A stretch of 64,000 nucleotides of DNA, taken from positions 2,549,501-2,613,500 of the forward strand of contig NW_020825324.1 in NCBI RefSeq assembly GCF_003286085.1, written 5' to 3'. The position numbers and the translations under genes were made by a program. The notes under the pieces are model-generated. The model worked only from the letters and a program-made list of their open reading frames with translations. It searched no databases and was not told where the DNA came from. Below, piece after piece: positions 12,007 through 20,561 of the stretch. Position 1 is the stretch's first letter; each line of letters starts with the position of its first letter. Source of the stretch: Drosophila persimilis. Lineage: Eukaryota > Arthropoda > Insecta > Diptera > Drosophilidae.

Positions 12007-12575
12007 ATATACCCTTGCAGAGGAAGCACCACCGACACTACCATCTATATCGGGTATTAAAAGAGTAGAGGGACATACTATTTTATTTTTCAACCAAACT
12101 CTGCTTTAGGTCACCCCTATGCTGCTTGGCACATGGTCTGCATTCCTGATAGTATATATTCTCTTGGCCATTATTATTTGTATTATTACAAGGCCTTGTT
12201 TCGACTTCGACTATATATTGATTATGATAATAAAGAGGAAGACGCCGGTCTATTTGGGGATTTGTCCCGATGTTTCCTGCTTCATTTCACAGAACCTCTA
12301 GGGGTGAGGTGATATCTCACGAGACATACAGTTCGAAGAAATAAGAATTTGTTGTTATTTATGCCAAATGGGTTACAAATCGGATGACTATATCATACAG
12401 CTGCCATTGGAAAGAGCGGTGGAGGTTATATTTTAAAAACAAATCGGATTCCTATTGGTATTAAAGTTCAACAGCAGACCGAACAGAAGGGACCGATCAA
12501 TACTCAATAGCCTTTAAATGGTCGTCCGTCCAACTGCAAGGGTATATAGACTTCGGTGCGCCGAAGAGCGCCTCC
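12007..12575. mobile_element. DINE-1/INE-1-like (Helitron-derived) element
   Basis: The right end has the DINE-1 hallmarks CTGCAAGGGTATAT (12534-12547) followed by the short hairpin ACTTCGGTGCGCCGAAG (about 12548-12566). Internally, 'GACTATATCATACAGCTGCC' at 12386-12405 matches the conserved DINE-1 phrase. The left boundary is marked by an inverted copy ATATACCCTTGCAG (12007-12020), which may be a true end or a second, opposite fragment. Non-coding and non-autonomous. Confidence 0.6.
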
Positions 12576-12828
12576 TCCCTTACCTGCTGCTTCCCGCTTC
12601 TGGTCTGTGGTTCGTTTTCTCGTTTCTTGCGTGTACGAGTGTAGGCACGTTCAAAGGTTGAATGGTAGACTTGGTTACACTTAAGCAATACTAGTTACGT
12701 GTGCTAACGCTAATCAATAATCGTAATAAAATAATCATATATGTATGTATCGTATCATATACTATGCTACAATCCATGGTACTGGTAATCGTACAATGAA
12801 TGCCGTGACGAGCCGTGCTCGCACGCGA

Positions 12829-13948
12829 CTAGTACACTGTGGAGAGGTCCGCGTAGATCAGTTTAAGCAGCTGGCGCTCAGCATTGCTAGCCGAACTGAA
12901 CTCGGCCGCAAAGTCCCGGAGTAGGTGCTTCAGATCGCACATTTTGCGCTCGACCCAGGCACAGATGATTTCGGCGAGGGCGTACTGCTGCTGCTGGGGC
13001 ACAAAGGCGCCGGGCCGCTCCACTAGCTCGCTGTTGTAGCCCGGACAGGGGCTCGCCTCGAACTGGGCGAGGCTGTAGTAGTGCTCGATGAGCTTGATGT
13101 GGGCTGGCGATTGCCGGGCAGGCGGCAGATTCAGGTGGACCAGCAGCAGCAGGCGCAGGACCTCCACACGCCTGAGCAGCTCGCTGTACATCAGCGCCCC
13201 ACGACGCTCGTAGATGTTGTCCACGATGTCGTCGTAGTGCTGGAGGGCACTGCGGTAGTCCTCGCGCTGCGTGCTCAGGTCGGCGCTCATTTCCAGGTCG
13301 TGGATCTGGTGGGTGGGCGAGGCGAAGCTGCTGGTGCGGTCCAGCTGCCGCTGCAGCTGCTGCAGCTCGCGGAGAATGGCCGCCTTGAAGACGCAGCCGT
13401 CCACAACGCGCTCCGCTGCCTTGTGGTAGCAGTGAATGGCGCCCTCCCGGAAGCCACAATGCTGGGTGCGCAGGTGGAGGAGCCCGAACTCGTTGTGGGC
13501 CTGCAGGAAGGCGCGGGCGGCTCTCACATAGGCCTCCGACTCCCGCTGCGGCGCCCCGCCAAAGGACTCGCACTTGGCATACCCAATGTGGCACATGGCC
13601 GCGTACTGCATGATGCCCGACTCCTCGAAGCTGTACGCCAGCCTCTGGAAGTCCGCCTGTACATCATTCACGCTGGGCGCAAAGCGTCTAAATGAGAACG
13701 ACAGAAAATGAGTCAGATATGGAATTCAGTTGGGCGGAAGTTGGCGGTGGGCTGGCTTGAATGGAAGGAAGAACTAACTTGAAAAAGCCGGCACGCTCGA
13801 ACTTTTTGATTTTATTGGAGGCACGCAGATATTGCTCGATCAGGTTTTTGGGATACTGCTCGACATGGTGTTGCTCGGCCAGTGGTCCTTGGCCCGGGGA
13901 GGAGGTACGTTGGTGGGTGCCTGCACTGCCGCTGCGTAGCTTGTCCAT
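12829..13948 (-). CDS. HAP40: HAP40 / F8A (huntingtin-associated protein) homologue
   Basis: Two exons, 13948-13779 and 13687-12829, joined across a 91-nt intron (donor TTTTTCAA|GTTAGT, acceptor CTCATTTAG|ACG), giving 342 residues; vertebrate F8A/HAP40 has about 370. The protein is almost entirely alpha-helical and TPR-like: YLRASNKIKKFERAGFFKR at the junction, then FQRLAYSFEESGIMQYAAMCHIGYAKCE, a CGFREGAIHCYHKAAER repeat, and LLVHLNLPP. HAP40 binds huntingtin and stabilises it in a tight complex; it is cytosolic and linked to early endosomes. The D. melanogaster counterpart is, from memory, CG8134. The non-AAG donor GTTAGT is unusual but keeps the frame. The gene is divergent from Pis. Confidence 0.88.
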
Positions 13949-14138
13949 GCTGTGCCGGTGGCCGGGGTGACGGTGGCGGTGGCCTTGGCCGTGGCCGTGG
14001 CAATGGCGGGTTACAGCTATAAAAACGTCTCAATTGTGCATTATTTCGTTGTAACAAAAACAGTTTCCACGGCTGGTGCTGCCAGTGCTGGGAAATGCCC
14101 TTATATGTGTGATTCAACATCGAATGCAGTGTTGCCGA

Positions 14139-14201
14139 GCCGGACTTTTTCCCGTCAAATTTAGCCTTTTTCATAGTCAATTAGCGGGAAAAAATTCCGG
14201 C
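14139..14201. repeat. GC-rich inverted repeat between HAP40 and Pis
   Basis: Arms GCCGGACTTTTTCCCG (14139-14154) and CGGGAAAAAATTCCGGC (14185-14201) are inverse with one mismatch and a 1-nt length difference around a 30-nt loop. CAGTGTTGCCG occurs just outside both arms (14128-14138 and 14202-14212). It could be a short hairpin or the remnant of a small mobile element in the divergent promoter region. Confidence 0.55.
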
Positions 14202-14445
14202 AGTGTTGCCGTGTTGCCACAAAAACTGGACTCGTTACTTTCGGAACCTTCCTTCTTTGAACCTTTGACTTCTTTCGCTAAAACCTTTTTTTTGACATAA
14301 AAGAAAGTATTTCGAATAAGCCAGTAAAGTAAAAAATTAATTCATAAATCGTATAAAATTATGTGGGCATGGCTAAATGTTTTATATAGCTAGTAATATT
14401 CAACGGAAGATCAAAATCGGAATATGTAAAATATAACTTGAATTC

Positions 14446-14520
14446 GTCAGTATATTTTTAAAATGAGACCGTATGTAAACCATACTATCGACCACTATCG
14501 AAAGTTCTGCCATCGATAGT
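14446..14520 (+). promoter_or_regulatory. Pis core promoter (motif 6 and DRE-like site)
   Basis: GTCAGTATATTT at 14446-14457 fits Ohler motif 6 exactly. TATCGA half-sites and CATCGATAG (14511-14519), a DRE-like core, follow. The Pis ATG is at 14667, so transcription probably begins about 14500-14580. Confidence 0.5.
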
Positions 14521-14666
14521 TCTCCACCTCTACCTCTTTCGTCTTTCGCCAATCGCCAACCGAAACATAGAAATCCAATAAATGCATTAAGCCAATCAAG
14601 TAGGAAATAGACGGAAGGGAACAGGCAATTGCTTTCATACGCTAGTTTTCAATCGCCCCAGCCAAA

Positions 14667-16201
14667 ATGGCCATTGTCGAGCACGACAACGTCTTCATAT
14701 TTGTGCCAAATTTGATTGGTAAGTTTTGGCGGAGCGAATCGGTCGAGTCCGCCTCTGGACTTACGGAATGTATACATACCTGAACCCGTGTGATTGTTCC
14801 TGCTGATGGCTGTTGAGGGGGGCGGGTGCGTCATGGGGCCTAATTTAATTAGCCGTGTGCTTGTGCGTTGTCATGCAACCTGTAAAATGCACACTGCCAG
14901 TGCATGGACCAGCCCCAGCGCAGCCCAGCCCAGAGTCGGCCTCACATCAATGTCACTTCCCGTATCGATTGAGCCGCGCCGCTGATGAATATTTGTTTGC
15001 TCTTCCCATTGCAGGCTATACACGCATCGTTTTGGCCCTGATTGCGTTCTGGTTCATGTCCACGAACTATGTGATCTCCGGCTGGTGTTATATAACCAGC
15101 GCCCTTCTGGATGCCGTCGATGGACACGCCGCCCGGGCCTTCAATCAAAGTAAGCAATATCAAATCGAACGCTAGTATCTAGCGGGCACCCAGTGCCCTC
15201 ATCAGGCCACATGGCACACACACAGACGTCGCCTGTACACACCTGTTCAAACAATGACTATAGTATCCGACGAGCCTTCAACGGAATTATTTGGCTATTT
15301 AATGATATGCGCACTTTGCCCATACGAATGCGGCCTATCAACACACCATACCATATCGCACCGCACATCCCGACAACCACCAACCGACCGAATCGTATCT
15401 TTATGTAGTTGCGGCAGTATCTGATATTGGTTTTACCGCACGTCAATGCTTAATATGGTCATGGTTGGAGGGGGCGGCGCCCACTTCAGGCCCTCTATTC
15501 CGCTGAGGCATTGATTTGAACAATTAACCATTTCGTACCCTCTTTTGGGCTTCCAGGCACACGCTTTGGGGCCATGCTGGACCAGCTCACTGATAGATGC
15601 GGCACCACGGGCCTGCTGGTCACCCTGGCCTACTTTTATCCTCGCTACATGTTCTGGTTCCAGCTGTCCATCGCCATCGATGTGGCCTGCCACTGGCTCT
15701 TCATGCAAACGTAAGTGGTTGAGTTCCGCTATCAAACTCAATTAATCTCCTATCTGCAATGTGTGTGTATTGCAGGAGCGTTGTGGTTGGCCGAGCCTCG
15801 CACAAGGTCAACGAGAACTTTGTGATGCGTCTGTATTATCAGAAGGACATTTTGACCTTTATGTGCTGCGTCAACGAGCTGTTCTATGTTTGCCTGTACC
15901 TCTTGCATTTCACCTACGGTCCCCTCAGTGAGTATTTGTTGCGTCATTATGTGTGTGGATTGGACTGACTTAATTTGTATATTCAACTTGAACTCTCGCT
16001 TGAACTGTGATAGTATTCGGCGCCTCGCTCTTCAAAATACTGGCCTTCCTCACGGGCCCCTTTGCCGTGCTGAAGGCCTTGATCTCCGTGATGCACGCCT
16101 ATGTGGCTGGCATTGATTTGGCCGCTGTCGATGTACGTGAGCGCCAGGAGAGGCGCCAGAAGCCCGACCCAGTGGCAGTGGCTGGCAAGAAGTTGGAGTA
16201 G
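14667..16201 (+). CDS. Pis: phosphatidylinositol synthase (CDP-diacylglycerol-inositol 3-phosphatidyltransferase)
   Basis: Five exons, 14667-14718, 15015-15149, 15557-15710, 15776-15927 and 16014-16201, all with GT/AG borders, give 226 residues, the normal family size. The enzyme makes phosphatidylinositol from CDP-diacylglycerol and myo-inositol in the ER membrane and so feeds the phosphoinositide cycle. The CDP-alcohol phosphotransferase motif DGx2ARx8Gx3Dx3D is intact and is split across exons 2 and 3 (DGHAARAFNQS, TRFGAMLDQLTD). Several hydrophobic helices follow (YTRIVLALIAFWFM; ILTFMCCVNELFYVCLYLLHF; a segment in the last exon). The tail is charged (VRERQERRQKPDP). The acceptor before exon 5, CTGTGATAG, is weak in pyrimidines but keeps the frame. 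Confidence 0.95.
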
Positions 16202-17318
16202 GCGGCTCTAGTCAAAATCCATTAAATGCCAACAGCTCCAACAGCTCCAGCTTTCAACTTAAAGTACTAAAGCAAAACAACTCTTGATTCCAGAAAGAAA
16301 ACAAAAAAAAAGCAAGAAATAAGATGAGAAGTGAAGAAGTAAAGCGTAGAGAAAGGATAGAAAAAGAAATAGAAAAAAAAACAAAGAAAAATATATTAGA
16401 TTATTAATTATTTGTACGCGCTATTGCAATATTGTTGATTTTATTTTGTATTTTGATTAGTTATACGGCGGAGGGGCGTGCCCGCCACTGATGTGTATTT
16501 AAATATTCTAGAATGGCATGGAAATTGAGTGAGGGAAGCGATTCTCGTTCCATGCGCGCGAACAACAATTCAAAACAATTGTCGTTGTAGTTGTAGCTCT
16601 TGCATATTTAGTTTTGCTTCTTTTAGTCAATGATAATTTACATCTTTTTTGTGAAGCTTACACTTATATACACATATTTTACGTATCTGTATGCTAGATA
16701 TATGATTGAACGTCGTCTATATATATATATATATATATATGTAGCGGATACTTCCAGGAATAGCTTCAAACTCGTATATTCGTACGTGTAGCCCAACAGA
16801 ATCTCATTTTGTACACTATTATTTTGTTTGTCAATTATATTGGTTCCAGACATTGCAGATTACACACACAATCCATGTTAAATTCTTAATGTAACTAATG
16901 TATTCCTAATCATAAGTCAAGAATTGTAATTGGAGACCTGCATGAAATATATATTTAACCATTATCGTGACCACTCCACCTGTGTTCCTCCTCAATCCTG
17001 GAGTATTGTTATTGATAGACCTGTCAACACACATTCAATGATTTCTGTCTTCGCACATCAAAAGGGAGAGCACACAGAAACGTACACTTTTAATTTGTTT
17101 TGTACTTCGAAATTATACTCCTAGCCAAAACAATTTGCTGCAAGCTTCGAGTACTTTTGCAGGTTTGAATTACGCGCCCAATTGCTCTGCGTTGCAGCCC
17201 TGCTCCAGACCAGACCAGCTGACGCATCTCTTTGCAGCCCTGGCCCTGGTAATTTGTATGTTTATATTTTTCTGGGTCAGGCCACATAAAGACAAGCCAC
17301 TGCGGACAGCGGCTCAAA
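16202..17318. other. Pis 3' UTR and intergenic DNA
   Basis: An ATTAAA poly(A)-like signal lies about 20 nt after the Pis stop (near 16222), with A-rich DNA beyond. A (TA)n microsatellite is at 16718-16741. The last ~200 bp before 17319 are the presumed 5' UTR and promoter of the peptidase gene. No other gene seen. Confidence 0.4.
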
Positions 17319-17861
17319 ATGATTATAAACTGGAAGCGCCTGTCCAACATAGTGCGCTATACAGTGGCCTATGCTGCGATAACCCATTGCACATTTGAGT
17401 ATATTGGCGACTTTGTACTGGTGAGTGTGATGTTCAAGGCTCCTCTGCGGTCCAAAGCTAATACGCATCTGCCCGCCCAGTGCAAAGGACCCTCGATGGA
17501 GCCGACTCTCTTCACGGACAACGTTCTGGTGACCGAACGGCTTACGAAGCACTGGCGCGGCTACAAGCCCGGCGACATTATCATTGCCGTCTCGCCGACC
17601 AATTCCAAGCAGTGTGTCTGCAAGCGTGTGGTGGCCGTCTCCGGCCAGGAGGTGCGCATAGCCCAGCCCCGTTCGGTTGCCAACAAGACCAAACCAGCCA
17701 TGATAAAGTCCTATGTGCCGCGCGGCCACATTTGGATTGAGGGCGACAACAAGGACAACAGCTGCGACTCCCGCGACTATGGCCCCATTCCCGTTGGTCT
17801 TATCCGCAGCCGTGTGGTCTACCGTGTTTGGCCGCTGGCCGACGCCTGTGGCGAACTGTAG
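17319..17861 (+). CDS. mitochondrial inner membrane protease subunit 1 (IMP1/IMMP1L-like)
   Basis: Two exons, 17319-17420 and 17481-17861, give 160 residues (human IMMP1L 166). It is a type I signal-peptidase-like (S26) serine/lysine protease that removes sorting signals from proteins delivered to the mitochondrial intermembrane space. The catalytic serine is in GPSMEPTL (Ser39) and the general-base lysine in CKRVVAVSG (Lys82). The GHIWIEGDNKDNSCDSRDYGP block and PVGLIRSRVVYRVWPL end are diagnostic. An N-terminal hydrophobic segment (~10-34) is the anchor. The 60-nt intron (donor CTG|GTGAGT, acceptor GCCCGCCCAG|TGC) is open and a multiple of three. Unspliced, it adds 20 residues exactly in front of the catalytic motif, so splicing is preferred. 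Probable orthologue CG9240 (memory). Confidence 0.9.
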   Translation: MIINWKRLSNIVRYTVAYAAITHCTFEYIGDFVLVSVMFKAPLRSKANTHLPAQCKGPSMEPTLFTDNVLVTERLTKHWRGYKPGDIIIAVSPTNSKQCVCKRVVAVSGQEVRIAQPRSVANKTKPAMIKSYVPRGHIWIEGDNKDNSCDSRDYGPIPVGLIRSRVVYRVWPLADACGEL

Positions 17862-18259
17862 GATCATCTGTAGATCTGTAGTATATCTTCTATTCTGCCA
17901 AGCTTATTTTTATTTGTAATGCGATGATGTACCCTTACAAAGGGTAGGGGTAGGGGTATGGAAATTGTTTAGAGACTGTTATAAAGAATATATATTTACG
18001 AAACGAATGATGCCTCTCATCCGGCAAGCAATCGTTCGCATGGCCGGGTAATCCCTTCCTCAATGCGATCCTTAGGAAATCCCAAGATTGTCACTTGTTT
18101 GGCCAGTGGCTGGCCTTTCATTTGGCACATTTAACAATACAAAGTACATACAAAAATTAATCTCTATTTATCTACATTTTTGTGCAATTTCCCTAAAAAC
18201 GTCCTCTGCCATTTTCAATTATTTTGGCTTCCCATTACCATTCCCTTTCGCATTCGCAT
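17862..18259. other. short convergent intergenic stretch
   Basis: 3' ends of the plus-strand peptidase gene and the minus-strand Nudix gene meet here. It contains a small GGGTAGGG repeat (17941-17958) and no canonical AATAAA for either gene that I can place confidently. Confidence 0.4.
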
Positions 18260-19409
18260 TCACAGTTTTGGGCCATCGTCTGGCTTCGACTGCCCGTCCA
18301 CAAAGTACAGATTGTACTCCCTCTTGAGCACTTGGTGCACCTGATTGCGGCAGGTGAGCACCAGGCCGCGCTTCTGGTAGTCGAGGAATGTGTGCACAAA
18401 CTGCCGATTCGTCTCGTGCACCTGGGGATGCTGCAGGTACTCGGCGATGGGCATCCACTGAAGGCGGGCGATCTCGCGCTCGCAGCGCGTAAAGTCCAGG
18501 TTGAGGGGCTTCAGGGCAATCACCATATATATATCGGAGCAGCCGAAGTTGCCGCCGTGCGCGTGCCGCAGGCACACCACCGAACGAAATGTAGTCCTGA
18601 TGCCAGTCTCCTCCTCCACCTCGCGTATGGCCGCATCGATGAGGTTCTCGCGCGGCTCTACATAGCCTCCTGGCAGCTTCCAGCTGTTGGGTATCATCGC
18701 ATAGCGATCGGAGACCACCAGCACCTCGTCCTTGTCGTTGATCACCAGGCCCCCCACGCCCAGCAGGGTGTGGGCGTAGTTGGGCAGGTTGATGGACTCG
18801 TGCGTGGGCAGCCAGCGGTACATGACCACAATCCCGGTGCGGGCGTGGTGGAAGTCGAAGCCGGCCGCTGCCAAAATGGGCACCCAATCCGCCTGCTCCT
18901 TGTACACGCGAAACCAAATGGCACGGTTCTTGTTCTTTGTCCACCACTCCAATGATTCTGTGGGATTTCAGTTTTCAGTTTTCTTGATTTCTTTCTTGAC
19001 TCTTATTTACTTACTGTTTAGCTTTTCCTCAAACTCGGACTTTTCGACGGTCTCCTCGCGGCCGTCCACTGTGACGCCAGCGAAGCGATCCGTTTGACCG
19101 CGAAATACGTCCGGCGGCGAGTCCATGGCCTTGTGTCTGCAATTATGTGCACATTTATATTTATGTACGGGCTATTCTGATACTTTTGCCTGGGGTCTGG
19201 GTGTCTACTTACGAGTGAAACGCTCGAGTAAACTGCCGTGACTGATGTTGGGTGGCCTGCTCGCGCTGGTGCTGGGGGGATGTTGAAACGGAGGAGGTGC
19301 TTCTATTGGTCCGTAGGCGCCTTCTCCATGAATTGAACGCTTGCAAGGGTAAACGAGTACTGCGACCCAATATGGCTGTAGACAACATTAAATGATTGCG
19401 CAATAGCAA
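18260..19409 (-). CDS. NUDT6-like Nudix hydrolase with mitochondrial-type leader
   Basis: Three exons, 19409-19213, 19136-19015 and 18957-18260, join in frame (donors CACTC|GTAAGT and AAACA|GTAAGT) to 338 residues; human NUDT6 has 316. The Nudix box is perfect (GGYVEPRENLIDAAIREVEE, then ETGI), supplying the metal-binding glutamates for hydrolysis of nucleoside diphosphate-X substrates. The N-terminal NUDT6 region is also present (LEWWTKNKNRAIWF ... GFDFHHARTG). The first exon encodes a basic, Ser-rich, acid-free leader (MLLRNHLMLSTAILGRSTRL...RRRLR) typical of mitochondrial import. An internal ATG in exon 2 (19126, MDSPPDVF) could give a leaderless form. Probable orthologue CG8128 (memory); the physiological substrate is unknown. 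Confidence 0.88.
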
Positions 19410-20498
19410 CGGGCAGCGCCGTTAGCAGCAGCAACTTCTTCCAAACTTGTCACAATTTCCAGAGATTACGGAGATATAAAACGAAGCGCTGGGCTGGGCA
19501 TGCTGCGTGAGAAATGTAAGAGGGTGGAACGAGTGAAAACACCAGCAGTAAGAAATCTGCAGCGCTCCAAACGTCTGTTCGATGTAAATCTGAAGTGGGG
19601 GGGACCCTATCTCGTCTGGCAAAGAGATAAGCGTTAAGCGTTGTCATTGCAGTGACGTTGTTGAGTTCTGTTCCTGACATTTTGAATTTGGCGCGAGTTG
19701 GTGTCATATGCACATGCAATAGAGATGAGTCGTGACCGCTTCCCACTCGTTGGGACCTCTGCCGAAATGCAGTTTGAATGGATTTATGTAATAGCAGTAG
19801 CAGTAAAAGCGACTTAATCGGGTGTGATTTATAGCTAAAGTTTTTGATGGTCAGAACAAATGAAAGCAGCTTGTTAGTTTGTTGCGATTTAATGATTTTT
19901 TGTTGTTCATAAATCAAGTGACACTCGGGAATAAGTAACGTAACAGTAAGAGTAACCGTGACGAGTAGTCGGCCATCTCTGACCAGGAAACCTTGAATGG
20001 CAATTTGCTTGTGTTATTTGTTTTAATTGCTTCCGGATCGGTTATGTGCTAGCTTTTATGGGAGGCGAGTGTGTGTGCATTTATCAGCTGTTATCAACAT
20101 CGTTCAGTCATTGTATGCACGCTTTATATAACAAACAAATCGAAACACTGCTTGCACTTACTGCACACTCGATGCCTGTCACGGCTACTGTCGCCCACTT
20201 GGATGCTAACGAATTGGGGCGATAATAGAACCGAACCGAACCCACTTTAATCTATGCACCGGAACAAAGTACTTTTTGTAAATACTTGCCTAGCAAAACA
20301 AACCTTACAATTGGAAACACAGTTCTGCGCCCAAGATTGATTTACGATAGTTATCGACTTGTCGAGCCAGTGCTGGTAAACTCTTAGGGTGTACTGTTCG
20401 CGCGCCTTTTTTAATTTGAAATATTTACAATCGAAATGCCCATGTAACTCTTGGGCTGGTGAAGAAGCTCGGATCATATCCGTGTTTTGCTTGCGCAC
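19410..20498. other. intergenic DNA between the Nudix and kinase genes
   Basis: Probable upstream region of the minus-strand Nudix gene. Open frames at 19450-19917 and 20247-20507 (minus) have no domain and unlikely composition. A 17-nt phrase (TTTGAAATATTTACAA) recurs at 20416 and 20509. No gene is supported. Confidence 0.4.
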
Positions 20499-20504
20499 TT
20501 TATT
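20499..20504 (-). terminator. poly(A) signal of the SRPK-like kinase gene
   Basis: AATAAA on the minus strand, about 58 nt beyond the kinase stop codon. Confidence 0.6.
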
Positions 20505-20561
20505 CAATTTGAAATATTTACAAGCGAAATGTTCAACTACCTTATCGTATACAAAATCTCT

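Noticed and set aside
12829..13671. HAP40 starting at the internal Met at 13671
   Set aside because: An upstream exon (13948-13779) joins in frame and restores the conserved N-terminal helices, so the longer protein is preferred.
17319..17861. Unspliced 180-residue version of the peptidase as the main product
   Set aside because: A good donor and acceptor bound a 60-nt insert absent from the family at this place; splicing restores the IMMP1L-like spacing before GPSMEPT.
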